Positions 11,042-22,169 of a stretch of DNA of 64,000 bases are shown in pieces. Each line of letters starts with the position of its first letter. Position 1 is the first letter of the stretch. This stretch comes from Gentiana macrophylla (taxonomy: Eukaryota > Streptophyta > Magnoliopsida > Gentianales > Gentianaceae). The stretch lies in NCBI GenBank assembly GCA_026214975.1, contig CM047809.1:28117477-28181476 (forward strand). Direction: 5' to 3'. The notes below the pieces were generated by a model that was given only the letters and a program-made list of their open reading frames with translations, had not been told where the DNA came from and did no database searches. The translations under genes and the position numbers were made by a program.

Positions 11042-12263
11042 CAACAATAACATAAAAGAAAACAAACATGGTATACCTCTCCCTCGCATCACCGATCTAC
11101 TAACTTAGATTAGTTAATCCTTATGTTCACTTCCCCACATAAATTCCTTAGATTAATCGCGAGCTTTTAATGATTATTATCATATTTATCAGCTACGGGT
11201 GCAATTCCTAACCCTATCTACTCCGACAATGGCGGTGAGACAATCTATCATAAAGCTACCCCCTTAATTGGTCCGTAATAGCCCATACGCATAAAGAACT
11301 AGAATCGCCGATATTGGCGTTACCTCATACCGCCAACCCGCCTGAGACAAATTGCCGATCATCGACCAAAGACGTTCTGGGTCCATCAAGACTATGTCCT
11401 AATTAACACTTCACTTGCGGTCCTTCATGTTAATTTACGAATTACGAATACTAGATTGGCGGACCTATTACTCGTTTTAATTATTTCGCGATCAACGTGG
11501 CGTAGTGAATCCCAGTTTAGGTTGTCTAAAATATGCGTCGGTAAACCGGTATAGACCGCCGGTTTTCCGGGGGCGGCTTTTCCTAATTTCTGGATCTACA
11601 TTGCTCAGTACGATTAAAATAAGTAAATTATGGGGTTGTTAAACATGCAGATTAACTAAAACATATAAATATGAACAGATCTACCATATTGAAGATAATA
11701 AAGGAACGTTCAAGGCTTCATACCTTCAACAATGGAGATCTAGCTCGATCTACTCAAGCTAGAGATGATGGAAGAAGGGAGGAAACCAAAAGCAACCCTC
11801 CAAAGCTCAAGAAAACTTTATTGCATAATAAAATATTTTGTATTTGTAATACTAATCAAAAGTTATACAATAATCTGTAATTACGGCCTTATATAGATAC
11901 AATGACCGACTTAAGACTCTCTAAAACCCTAACCGACTTAGACAATGCGGCAGAATAAATTTCGTGTTGTAATTTCAGCAGGCTTATTCTTGGACTTCAA
12001 TTACTCATTGATGCATTCCTTTTGGTCCAGATCCGTTCTCCAATGCTCCAGAATGGCACATCCTATAAAATACACAAAAGCGAGACAAAACAGTACCAAA
12101 ACATCAGGAAAATAGCATAGATGCAGAATTACGATCCTAGAAACACTCACATAGCATTTAACACATATTCTAAGCAATAACGAGCCTATCTATCCTCTCT
12201 TGAGCAGAATTCGGGGTGAATATAGGTATAATTATTGGTACCATTTAGAGCGTCATCAACAAC

Positions 12264-12551
12264 TCACATTCATGATAAAAACAAAGATCAGATTTAATTC
12301 ATTTATAAAGATAATGGTTCATTTTTTATATATTTTTTTTTTGCATATTTCCAAATGTAAATGACCCAATCTTGTATGATACAACCAAATCTTATCATTA
12401 GGAGATCTAGAATAAGATAAATGACAGGGAACTAGCATCCGGTCCATCCAAAATATAGAGCCATCTTTTGACTCTAGTCATTCCAATCTTCTTCCTCATT
12501 CTTTTCTCATGTATCAGACAAGAGACAATAGAGAAAATAACATTGCAATTG
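12264..12551 (-). pseudogene. Copia GAG-pre-integrase fragment
   Basis: On the minus strand, KIWLYHTRLGHLHLE (family: WHxRLGHP) marks the pre-integrase zinc region at about 12350-12400. It is preceded by a degraded stretch that ends the protease domain. Stops and frameshifts are present. It joins the protease piece across the TRIM at 12552 and the integrase piece across the solo LTR ending at 12258. Confidence 0.7.
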
Positions 12552-12901
12552 TGTTAGGATCAAGCGTTTACCATTTTACTAAGACCAATTGGTTTTAGTA
12601 GATCGGTAAGATCTTGATCTTAACATGGTATCGGAGCCAGAGGTCACAGGATCGAACCTTGGTTTGAACATTATTTAAAAAAAGAAATTGTGCAAGTGTT
12701 GGGACAAATTGCCTCACTTGAGGGGGTGCTGGAACAGATTGCCCACACTCTTGAATGAAAATATGCAAGTGTTGAACAGATTGCCAACACTTGAGGGGGG
12801 TGTTGAAACAGATTGCCCACACTCTTAATGTATAAGAAATATAGTAGCACATTTACTACCACCAATTGGTTTTAGTACAACGGTAGCTCTTGATTTTAAC
12901 A
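12552..12901 (+). mobile_element. TRIM (terminal-repeat retrotransposon in miniature)
   Basis: A 350 bp element is flanked by a perfect 5 bp duplication AATTG (12547-12551 and 12902-12906). The left terminal repeat (12552-12625, TGTTAGG...CTTAACA) is followed at once by TGGTATCGGAGCC, a primer site for initiator tRNA-Met. A polypurine tract CTTGAGGGGGG (12790-12800) precedes the right repeat (12801-12901, ending GATTTTAACA). Both repeats share ACCAATTGGTTTTAGTA. There is no coding capacity, so mobility depends on another element's proteins. It is inserted in the copia element between protease and GAG-pre-integrase. A second, damaged family member lies at 31294-31466. Confidence 0.85.
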
Positions 12902-14279
12902 AATTGGACTTATTTTTCATTTTTTGAATAGAAATCAGATTAGAGGTAATCTTGGGAACAAGCAATACATCCTTGATAGTAATCTTAGGAGTCAGTTCAA
13001 TGTTCCCTATACTTGCAACAGTTATCAGAGAATCATCGGCCACAATAATATTCTTGTTACTGGGACAAGGTTTTTTGGTCTTAAATCTAGACATATCAAA
13101 TGTCACGTGATCAATAGCACATGAATCAATCACCCATTCCTTATTTTGTTTAGTAGAATGGTGGTTTGATGTCATACCGAAAAAACACAGTGAGCATGAG
13201 GACTTTCCGGAGTTACTTGGAACTTTCACAGCTTCTCAATGTATGATGCCCTTAGTTCAGATGCCGGAGAAGAAAAAATCTCATTCTGTTTGTTGGCAAG
13301 ATGAACAAAGGCAACAACATTACCATTCTTCACAGTTACCGGTTACCCATGGAGCTTCCAACATTTGTCCATTGTGTGCCCCTTCCTTTTGCAGTAATTG
13401 CAGGTTAATGAATATCTACCAGCTTCTCTCTTATCAACTCTGTACTTGTTCTTTTGGGGCCCCCTTATTCTCATGAGACTTTTTTCTTTATTTCCCCAGT
13501 TTTTGAATGCCTTGGAGATCAAGGCTGGGCTATCTTCAAAGGAGACTTCCACCATGACTCATCTTCTGCTTTCTTCTACTCTAACCATAGAAATGGTTTC
13601 ATTTAAAGAGGGAAGATCCCTTCTGCCCAGAATTTGAACCCTGACAACATCAAACTCCGGATTCAGACTAACAAGGAATGAATATAACCTATCCTTCTCA
13701 CAAATTCTCTTTACAATGAAGGTATCCTCATTGTCATTCGTCTTGATACACCGATAGTGATCAAGTTAAATTCCAACGACCTTGTAGAAGCCCATAATTT
13801 TCAGTGATACTCTTTGACCCCTGTTTAACAGCATCGGTTTTGGTCTTATGTTCATAGATCTAGGTAGCATTATTGATTTTTGAGTATGTTTCTATAACAG
13901 ACTCCCAGATCTCTTTAGTTGATAACAAGAGCATACATGTGTCACCAATTTTTGGGACCACTGAATTCTATAGCCAAGACACGGCCATAAAATCATTTTC
14001 ATCCCAAGTAGAATACATTGGATCATCAACATGAGGGCCAGTACCCATTAAGTGGCTAAGTTTTACCTTCCCTTTAAGGAAAGTTCGAACAAACTGTGAC
14101 CACTTTAAATAATTCTTCACATTCATTCTGTAGCAGCTTGAATTTGTTGTAAACCTCTTGTAATGCTGGAATGATCATGAGGAATGGAATCCGACCTTAT
14201 GCTAAAAGCAGTAATTCCCGACATAAACGAATATACAAATAAAGTTGAAGTGAATTTTTCAGGAAAATACGAACCAAAT
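12902..14279 (-). pseudogene. Copia gag and protease (5' part of interrupted element)
   Basis: Read on the minus strand, 14280-13730 matches the copia gag (UBN2-type) region, with NYLKWSQFVRTFLKGK, DPMYSTWDEND and SKINNA...IYEHKTKTDAVKQG. At 13343-13555 is a gag zinc knuckle CNYCKRKGHTMDKCWKLHG (CX2CX4HX4C). At 12902-13229 is the aspartic protease region WVIDSCAIDHVTFDMSRF, where the usual DSGA motif has become DSCA, and DVLLVPKITSNLISI. Several stops and frameshifts separate the parts. The active-site change and the two nested insertions make it non-functional. Confidence 0.8.
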
Positions 14280-14291
14280 GCTTTGATACCA
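14280..14291 (-). promoter_or_regulatory. Primer-binding site of the minus-strand copia element
   Basis: The minus strand reads TGGTATCAAAGC directly next to ...AATCTTACA. It closely matches the 3' end complement of initiator tRNA-Met (TGGTATCAGAGC) used by most plant copia elements. It marks the junction between the 5' LTR (to the right) and the gag leader. Confidence 0.7.
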
Positions 14292-15217
14292 TGTAAGATT
14301 TCAAGAAGAAATGAATTGAAAATAATTTAAATAATACAAAGCACTTAAGCAATACAATGAGTATCAGATTACATATGTAAGGGAAACCCAACGGCAAGGA
14401 TAGGGAAAGGACAACAATCGGCTGTCACTCTGATAGGTTACCATTAGTTAAGATTACTAACGGTAACTAACAACATAATTAAATAATAAAATAGACACGA
14501 ACGATCAGAGCGGTAGAGAAGACATCGTCAGATGAGATGAGATGATCAACAACAGCAAAAAGAACATCTGAGGAGACCAGACATGAAACCAACACAGCTG
14601 AGAGGAACATGCGTGACAAGAAAACAACTGAGAAGGCCGAATATGAGGGAATGCACAGCTGAATTCCAATAGTTTAGATAGTTACCTTGCGATGTACTGA
14701 ACATAGTACAATGGGTTCTAAGTCTCATTTTGGACGTGTGACTAGGTGTATTCACCATGTCGTTTCTAAGACGATGTACCGAACGGGGTTGTGACCCAGC
14801 CCCTTGTTGGAGGTATGCCGAGTCATCTTACCCATGTGGCACCCAGACCTCATGTTCATTCGGTAAGAATCGTGAAACAGAACCATCAAGACAAAAACAT
14901 GAATATGCTCCGTAAGTAAAAAACATGAACATGATAGACAAGACACAAACATGTTGTGGTTAGTTGACAAGTAAAGTATAGTCTAGTAGCAGCTTACGTA
15001 CATTTTATTAATAGGCTAAACATAGTAAGTAAGTAGTTAATGAAACAAACAAGTATGGGCAAGATGAACTAAATGTGGTTAATAGACATGTTTTTTTTAT
15101 GAATTGTTTCATATGGGTTTTGAAGTGATGTCCTTATATTTCATGAAATTCATTAAAGGTACGTGTTTTATGCATTCTTCAAGTTATGTTTTTAACTTGC
15201 TTTGCTAACTGAATGAA
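14292..15217. other. Presumed 5' LTR of the copia element and flank
   Basis: The sequence begins TGTAAGATTTC next to the primer site, so at least the first few hundred bases should be the minus-strand 5' LTR. Its outer end is not identifiable and no matching 3' copy was found near 7070. Short open stretches here have no recognisable domain. Confidence 0.4.
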
Positions 15218-15222
15218 GTAGA

Positions 15223-15439
15223 TGTTAGACAGAACACTACAGACGAAGAAGGGATAGAAGGATAGTTTAGTCATTTGCTATTATTATTATTATTATTATT
15301 ATTTATTTACGGCTTCTTCCCCAAGTTAGGGTTAGGGTCGGCCTTAGTAGTATATATATCACAGCCTTGTATGTTTGCAGAATCAATGAGAATTACACAC
15401 AGTTTCATATCATAAAATACTTTTCTACTGTTTTCTTCA
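15223..15439 (+). repeat. 5' LTR of the Ale-like copia
   Basis: Starts TGTTAGACAG and ends TTTTCTTCA. It contains an (ATT)n run near 15279-15303 and a TATA-like AGTAGTATATATATCACAG near 15344, a plausible promoter. Same length as the 3' LTR. Confidence 0.93.
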
Positions 15440-15452
15440 TGGTATCGGAGCT
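15440..15452 (+). promoter_or_regulatory. Primer-binding site of the Ale-like copia
   Basis: TGGTATCGGAGCT follows the 5' LTR without a gap and is complementary to the 3' end of initiator tRNA-Met with one or two mismatches. It would prime minus-strand cDNA synthesis. Confidence 0.8.
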
Positions 15453-15503
15453 ATAAACTCTCAAGCCATAAAAATCGTTTAATCCATCTTCGTTACGCAT
15501 CCG

Positions 15504-16474
15504 ATGGCAAAAGAATCTGGATTGTCGATTCAACAATTTCATCAATGCTCCAGCTTGATCTCGATCAAACCGAACCTTACTAATTTCCTCTTATGGCGAT
15601 CGCAGTGACTCCATTGATCCGGAGCCTTGGTGTTTATCATCATGTCTCATCAGAAGAGCACCCCGCTAAGAAGACTAAGAATTCTGAAGGTGAAGAAATT
15701 GAAAATCCGGAATTTCAGACATGGTCGGTCAATGATGGCCTGCTAACGTCGTGGCTGTTAGGAACCATGAAAGAAGAAGTGGTGAGCATGGTTCACGAAG
15801 AAGACTCCTCCGCGTTCCAGTTGTGGCAGAATCTTTCCCAACAATTGCTTCCCCAAACCGTGGAGAAGGAAGGAAACCTAAAAAATATGTTGATGGGGAT
15901 CAAGAAAGGCACAAAAACTGTTGATGAATATTTGCGTGAATTTAAATCCATCTGCGACAATCTGGCCGCTATCAAGAAGCGATGAGCCGACATGGATAAA
16001 GTGTTCCACCGCACATGGTCTGAAGCAATGAGTATATGAACTTCAGACCGCCATGCTATCCAAGCCACCCTATCCAACTTTTGCTCAGTTCGTCGTAGCC
16101 CTTCAAGGCTATGAGCAGACGTTGCAAACACAGAAAAAGGAGGAGACGCCGTCTGTCGATCACTCTCAGGCCTATATGATGCAACGAGGCCGCGGTAGAG
16201 GAAGAAGGGGTGGTGGTAGAGGTCAGTACAATTCAAGGGGACGAGGTTTTGCCCGGTGGCGCGTGTCCTCAAACAATGGAGAAAATCAATCAAGGCCGAT
16301 CATGATGGACGAAATAAAGGGGGCACGCACTGGAAAATAGGAGTAATCGGCCGCAAGGAGGTCCGGTTAAATGTCAAATCTGTGGAAGAGCTAATCATGC
16401 CGCACTTGATTGTTGGTATCGGTTCGATTACACCTATCGATCCGAGCAAACTCGTAATGCCCTTGCAGCTATGA
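15504..16474 (+). pseudogene. Copia gag (nucleocapsid) with frameshifts
   Basis: Translation most likely begins at the ATG at 15504 (MAKESGLSIQQF). A one-base loss near 15605 shifts the frame (FLLWRSQ, then VTPLIRSLGVYHH in another frame). The gag core continues with TWSVNDGLLTSWLLGTMKEE and NMLMGIKKGTKTVDEYLREF. Stops follow at about 15983 and 16038. The arginine/glycine-rich RGRGRGRRGGGRGQYNSRG lies at 16185-16245, and the zinc knuckle CQICGRANHAALDC (CX2CX4HX4C) at about 16370-16411. Gag packages the element RNA into virus-like particles. At least two frameshifts and two stops make this copy defective. Confidence 0.85.
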
Positions 16475-16499
16475 ATATTGCGAGATCAATCGATTCGAC

Positions 16500-18319
16500 T
16501 ATTTACGCAGAATCACAGTGCCACATCACACATGCTAAATAATGAAGGTAATTTAACACACTCACAGTATATATCTGGGCCTGATAAAGTTTTTGTTGGA
16601 GATGGCAAAGGTCTAAGGATCTCCCACACCGGTAATCTTCTTTGTTGGTAACATGAATTTGAATGATGTTCTTGTTGTGCCCGATTTAACTAAGAACTTA
16701 CTTTCGCTTGGAAAATATCTGCAGATAATCATTGTACTTTTGAATTTGACAAGTCTGGTTTTGTTGTTAAGGATCACGACAAGAAGGTCATAGCACAGGG
16801 GCATAGGCAAGGAAATATATATGCTTTGGATCAAGGAAGTCAAGAAGCTTTAGCAGCTGTTAGGACTGGGAAAGCTCCATCAACTGTGTGGCACCAAAGA
16901 TTGGGGCACCCCAATCAGAACTTGCTAGTAAAGCTCAGACAATTAGGACAAATAAATCTTAGTTCTTGGGAAAATAAAGACAAACTGTGTGTCAGTTGTC
17001 AGTTAGGGAAGAGTTGCAAGCAACCTTTTAATAAAAGTACCTTTATTTCGCAATTTCCTTTGGAGAAAATACATTGTGATCTTTGGGGTCCTTCTCCTGT
17101 GTTATCGAATCAGCTTTATAAATATTATGTGGTTTTTATTGATGATTTTTCCAGATTTTCTTGGCTTTACCCCTTAAAGAAAAAATCAGATTTTTATAGT
17201 GTGTTTGTGAAGTTTCAAAAACTTGTTGAAAACCAACTGAATCATAAAATCAAGATTTTCCAGTGTGATGGTGGAGGAGAATTCAGTTCTAATATTTTTC
17301 TTGATCATCTCCAGCAATGTGGGATAGAGTTGAATGTGTCTTGTCCTCACACACCAGAACAGAATGGGGTCGCAGAAAGGAAACACAGACATATAGTGGA
17401 AACTGGTTTGACTTTATTGTTCCACGCAGGTGCACCCTTGAGTTTATGGGTTGAAGCGTTCAGCACAGCTTTATACCTTATTAATAGACTACCTTCCTCG
17501 GTTTTAAAATTTGACACACCATACTTTCGGCTGTACAAAAGGCATCCTAATTATAATGGCTTGAGGGTGTTTGGTTGCCAGTGCTTTCCTTCGTTAAGAA
17601 ATCAGAATGTTTCAAAGTTTGCTAAGAGAAGCTATCCGTGTGTTTTTCTGGGGTATAGTCCTATACACAAGGGGTATAGGTGTCTCGATCCTCTCACCAA
17701 AAGAGTTTATATTTCCCGGCATGTTGTTTTTAATGAGCATTGTTTTCCTTTCCAGAATGCACCAAATGCAGGTACAAAACCAGCCACAGATATGTCCGAG
17801 TACCCAGACAGAGATGAAGGTCGGACACATCCGGTTGAGCACACCAGCTTTACTCCCGATTGCTGTGAAGAGCCGTCCATCTTTAATCCTTCGCAACAAA
17901 CAGATCCAAACCCGGCTGATCCTGCCACTCAAGCACCACCAAATGATGATTCTGATCTCGATAATTCTTCAGAAATTGATGTACATGATCCAGTTGAAGA
18001 GCCCGTAGAACAAGAGCACATCGCGCAATTCAATGCTTTGTGCGAGATCGTAGGCCTCACCTATCTCAAGGACTATGCAACAATAGCCTCTCAAGAACAT
18101 GCAGAGCCAAAGAATCGGAAAATTGCGTTAAAGATAACAACTGAAACTTGCAATGGAAGAAGAAATGCAGCCTTGCATCAAAATGAAACTTGGATTTTAG
18201 TGCCTCGCCACGGACGGCAAACGTGGTTGGTTCGAAAGTGGGTATACAAGATTAAAACAACTGAACATGGAGATATAGAGAGATACAAGGCTCGTTTGGT
18301 GGCTCAAGGCTATTCGTAA
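16500..18319 (+). pseudogene. Copia protease remnant and integrase
   Basis: The protease start reads YAESQCHITHA at 16504, where the family has YADSGATxH, so the catalytic Asp-Ser-Gly motif is lost. DVLVVPDLTKNLLSLGK (about 16665-16710) ends the domain. An open stretch at 16826-18319 holds GAG-pre-integrase WHQRLGHPN and the CVSCQLGKS zinc segment, then the integrase core with Asp in HCDLWGPSP, Asp in FQCDGGGEF and Glu in PEQNGVAERKHRHIVE (DD35E triad). The acidic linker follows, and ALHQNETWILVPR starts reverse transcriptase. An in-frame TAA at 18317 interrupts KARLVAQGYS. Confidence 0.88.
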
Positions 18320-19700
18320 CTAGAAGGGGTCGATTATGCGGAAACATACAGCCCAGTTATTAAACCAACAACTATTAGATTGGTTATTTCCGTAGCTGTC
18401 TCTCTCAAGTGGACAATGAGGCAGCTGGACATTAAAAATGCGTTTTTACACTGGATCCTCAAAGAGACCGTATTCATGGAACAACCACCTGGTTTCCCTG
18501 ACAGTAAGCATCCTGATTATGTGTGTTTGTTGCAGAAATCGTTATACGGGCTGAAACAAGCTCCTAGGGCTTGGTTTGACAGGTTGTCTGAGTTTTTACT
18601 ACATCTCGGCTTCATATGTAGTCAGGCGGACCCATCTTTATTTACTTACCGTCGGTCTGGGCTTGTTCTTGTACTTTGTTGATATATGTGGATGACATTC
18701 TCCTTACAGGTAATAATACTCAGTCTATACAGGACCTGATTAGTGTTCTGGGCAAGGAATTTGCTGTGAAAGATTTGGGATCCTTACATTATTTTTTGGG
18801 TGTGGAGATTAAATCCACTCAAGATGGTGTTTTTCTGAGTCAGGCCAAGTATGCCAACTCTTTGCTCTTAAAGTCTGATATGATGACCAGTACTGCTACA
18901 TCCACACCTATGGCCTTAAAGAGTCAAGACTGTGCTGGTGACTCTGAATTGGTGGATCCGTTTGTTTACCGTAGTTTAGTGGGGGCCTTACAATATTTAA
19001 CATTTACACGACCCGATATTACTCATGCTGTTAATAGAGTATGTGAACACTTCTCTCAACCTACGGCTCGAGACTTCAAGGAAGTCAAACGTTTGTTCTT
19101 GGTATGTTAAGGGGCACCTCCGATCATGGGTGCATTATTTGGCGCGCTCTTCACCTTCGTTGTATGCCTTTAGTGATCTTGATCCGGGCGTGCCGCCCTC
19201 TGACGCGCCGAAGTACAAGCGGTTTTTGTGTGTTTCTTGGTGCGAATTGTGTGTCTTGGTCTTCCAAGAAACAGCCCACGGTGTCTCGTTCTAGTACTGA
19301 AGCCGAATATCGGTCCATGGCCTCTGCCACTGCTGAACTTACCTGGCTCTGTTATCTTCTTCGGGATCTTGGGGTTGCTCTTCGCCGTCCTTCTCAACTC
19401 ATGTGTGATAATCTGAGTGCTGTCTATCTTACGGTCAATCCTACATTGCACTCTCGTTCGAAGCACTTTGCGTTGGACTATCATTTTGTTCGTGAGAAGG
19501 TGGCTGTTCGACAGTTGGTTACTCGGCATGTTCCTTCCTCCTTGCAGTTAGCTGATGTGTTCACCAAACCTCTGCCGAAGGCTCAGTTCCAGTTCATTTG
19601 TCGCAATCTCCGTGTTCAGCCTGCTTCCCACGTGAGATTGAGGGGGGATGTTAGACAGAACACTACAGACGAAGAAGGGATAGAAGAATAGTTTAGTCAT
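18320..19700 (+). pseudogene. Copia reverse transcriptase and RNase H
   Basis: After the stop at 18317 the same frame continues with VDYAETYSPVIKPTTIR, MRQLDIKNAFLH (first catalytic Asp), QPPGFPD and SLYGLKQAPRAWF. A frameshift at about 18680 leads to LIYVDDILLTGN, the YVDD catalytic loop. Next come KDLGSLHYFLGVEI and ALQYLTFTRPDITHAVN. Another frameshift near 19105 leads to RNase H with STSGFCVFLGANCVSWSSKK, SRSSTEAEYRSMA, SRSKHFALDYHFVREK and LADVFTKPL. The end runs to the 3' LTR border. The domain set is complete, but one stop and two frameshifts break the polyprotein. Confidence 0.9.
19636..19648 (+). promoter_or_regulatory. Polypurine tract of the Ale-like copia
   Basis: GATTGAGGGGGGA ends exactly where the 3' LTR starts at 19649, the position expected for the plus-strand primer. 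Confidence 0.8.
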
Positions 19701-19865
19701 TTGCTATTATTATTATTATTATTATTATTTATTTACGGCTTCTTCCCCAAGTTAGGGTTAGGGTCGGCCTTAGTAGTATATATATCACAGCCTTGTATGT
19801 TTGCAGAATCAATGAGAATTACACACAGTTTCATATCATAAAATATTTTTCTACTGTTTTCTTCA
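19649..19865 (+). repeat. 3' LTR of the Ale-like copia
   Basis: It has 217 bp and is identical in length to the 5' LTR, with two substitutions. The target duplication GTAGA follows at 19866. Confidence 0.93.
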
Positions 19866-19870
19866 GTAGA

Positions 19871-20382
19871 TTTATCTTATGTCTCCAGGCATCCAACAAA
19901 AATGAATCTTGTTGAAAAAATTAGATTCAAAAGATTGAATTATATTGTGATATTTTTATACAAAGTGTTACAATATTATTTAAACATTTGTAATATTTAA
20001 TAGTAGAAGACATTATGTCAATATTTTATATCACAAATATATAAATTATCGTCAATTACTTATTTCCCAATCAAGTGTTTTATTGTCATCCTATTTTGAG
20101 TTGATCCACGTTGGGGGTTACAGGATACATGCTTTAAACTGTTCACCTCTTTCTAGCTGATTATTTTGGGAGCAGTTAATATCTTTATTTATTTATTTTA
20201 AAGCTCCCGGTATATGAAACTAACTGATCCGATTAATTCAGAGTTCGACCCGGATCGTGCCGGTAGAATTTGACTCTTACTCAGTAGTAAAGCCTGGCTA
20301 AGAGATTTTTCAACATTTCTATATATATTGGGGGAGTCTTGCGCAAAGGAAAACAGAGAGAAAAAGTTTATACTTTTATGCT

Positions 20383-20447
<65 letters not shown>

Positions 20448-20780
20448 GTTTATACATATAAGAAATATCATTGATTCCTAGTTCCCTTTCTATTGAGAAC
20501 GAAGACCGTGTTTTATCCTAGTGAGACATTTCGATTCACTCGAAATAAGTCCTTTAGGACAGTGTCTTTTGACACGACTCACGGTATTGTGTTTGGTTGA
20601 TCATTAGATTGATCGGTTGATTATTATATTTGATTCACTACAAAGATCGATACTTGTTCGTGGTTCGTGATTCGTGGTTTGCATTGGGATTATACGTGTT
20701 CCTGACGTCACTCGAAGCCAAATATTACAACAAATATCTCTTCTGATTTTATTTCTCCTTATTGAGCAAATGACCACTGC
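19871..20780. other. Unassigned stretch with a (TA)n microsatellite
   Basis: About 900 bp without a recognisable gene. A run of about 28 TA units lies at 20384-20440. The part at 20480-20740, with TCACGGTATTGTG and repeated GTTCGTGATTCGTGGT motifs, has the look of an LTR or leader, but no partner copy was found. Confidence 0.45.
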
Positions 20781-21777
20781 TGTAACGCCCCGTTCCCGGA
20801 TACCGAGTCTTTATCCGGAAATAGAACGTTCGGCACGTATAATATAAAATAAATTGTATATTATACGTAAGCCTCTACTACGTCGTATCGAGTTTCGCAT
20901 TTACGGAAGCTAAAAGACTCGGGTATAGTTTTTTTTTGTACATGATAATAATGAAAACACAATCATACTAAAGATAGAAAAGATATCTTACAACCACGAC
21001 ATATAAACTTTACAACAGTACGGTGTCTTAAAAGATAAACAACTAGTATCTTGCAATAATTCAAAGAAATACAACAAGTCTTGAAATGGAATTGCAACAT
21101 AATTTTTGAAGGAAATAACATAGTCTAGAAATATCAAACGAACAAGATAAAAGCATCAAAGGTCGTCTTCAAAATCCTCGTCGAACTCCGCTTCAACTTT
21201 GTTCATCTTCTCAATCCCCAAACACAACAAACATGCATTTGAGGTAAGTACAAACGTACTTAGCAAGAAACAGAAGCTATTGCATTAACTAGATTTCACA
21301 AAGAAAAGGTTTACATTGTTATTAAGTTATCTTTATTTGACCGACTCAATTCTAGGGTTCACTTCATGCTCATCAACATGTTCTGACTAAACATTTCTAG
21401 CTTAACTCAGGTTTGTTACACCGGCACTCAAGGGCACTACGCATGGTGCTACCCACCACGAGGTATCATTTGCAACATATTGGCGGATCACACCAATATC
21501 CACGGGGGAAAGCCCGATAGTGTGCACGTTCGGCGAAGTCCCCCTACCATTTAGCCGTTTATAGGCCAGTAGAGTTATTCACTTTATCTGACCGCCCACA
21601 CATCGCGATATAGACAAGTGCCTTACCAAGAGTGTTACGATGTTTAGTCTTTTACTATACACTTATGTAATTTATTAATCATTAACTAGTCATCTTTAGT
21701 GTTTTCAAGGTAAAAGCTCACTTAGCAATTCTACTCCCTCACTTAGACTCTAGACACAACACCTTAAACATGTACAT
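20781..21777 (-). repeat. Partial LTR (R-U5 side) joined to gag
   Basis: It begins TGTAACGCCCCGTTCCCGG and matches the left roughly 1 kb of the LTR at 22170-24428 nearly base for base. At ACATGTACATG (about 21770-21778) it changes directly into gag coding sequence. The promoter-side half of the LTR is missing. Confidence 0.88.
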
Positions 21778-22075
21778 GTGGTGCTTGAGGTGGATAAGGT
21801 GGTGGATAAACTTCTGTCACTGGTGGTGGTACAAAACCCGCTGGAATATCACTTACCATCGTAAACTGAACCGAACTTCCCACATTCCATTGTGAAGGTT
21901 GCTCCTGGTGAGATCGCGGTGTGGGGGTCGCAGTATGAGGGGGTGGTGAGTAGCTCGGGTGAGGCGAAGGATTCTGCCTCACAAAGCCTCTTCCTACAAC
22001 CGGTGTAGTATTGCCTGCCTCTGGTCTAGTTCCTGAACTTCCAGCCCCATGAACATCTCTTCTCGTTGTCACCAT
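21772..22075 (-). pseudogene. Duplicated Tekay gag N-terminus
   Basis: About 100 residues start MVTTRRDVHGAGSSGTRPEA and run to YPPQAPHV. They match the N-terminus of the main gag at 29183 with about three substitutions (MVTM/MVTT, PSHT/PPHT, VTP/ATP). It is preceded on the minus strand by the same leader and a primer site damaged to TTGGTATCGAGC (the normal copy has TTGGTATCAGAGC). Reading stops a few codons after the junction with LTR sequence. Only the proline-rich N-terminal region is present, so no functional Gag is possible. Confidence 0.9.
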
Positions 22076-22169
22076 TCTGAAAGATCAAGAAGATCAGAAT
22101 GCTACTAAGTGATCTAAAGAAACTTATCTCAAGAGAGGAATTCTAAAGGACGCTTTGCTCGATACCAAA

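Larger units (their letters stand above)
7507..12258. mobile_element. Solo LTR (about 1.4 kb) carrying a CACTA insertion
   Basis: The sequence starts TGATCGCGTGTAAG and ends GAGCGTCATCA, so it has TG...CA ends. It is flanked by a perfect 5 bp duplication ACAAC (7502-7506 and 12259-12263). Removing it restores a copia integrase reading frame. Without the CACTA element (7671-11041 plus one CAA copy) it is 1378 bp. No internal protein domain, primer site or second LTR is visible, which fits a solo LTR left by recombination. The motif GGTCGATCCCACAGAGAC near 7590 is common in plant LTR sequences, but I cannot assign the lineage. Confidence 0.7.
15223..19865 (+). mobile_element. Ty1/copia LTR retrotransposon (Ale/Retrofit-like), near complete
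   Basis: The 4643 bp element has 217 bp LTRs at both ends and a perfect 5 bp duplication GTAGA (15218-15222 and 19866-19870). The order of gag, protease, integrase, reverse transcriptase and RNase H is canonical for copia. The LTRs differ at only two positions by direct comparison (G/A near 15261 and C/T near 15420), implying recent insertion. Even so, the coding region carries several frameshifts and stops. Size and short LTRs fit the Ale lineage, but that assignment is inference. Confidence 0.93.
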
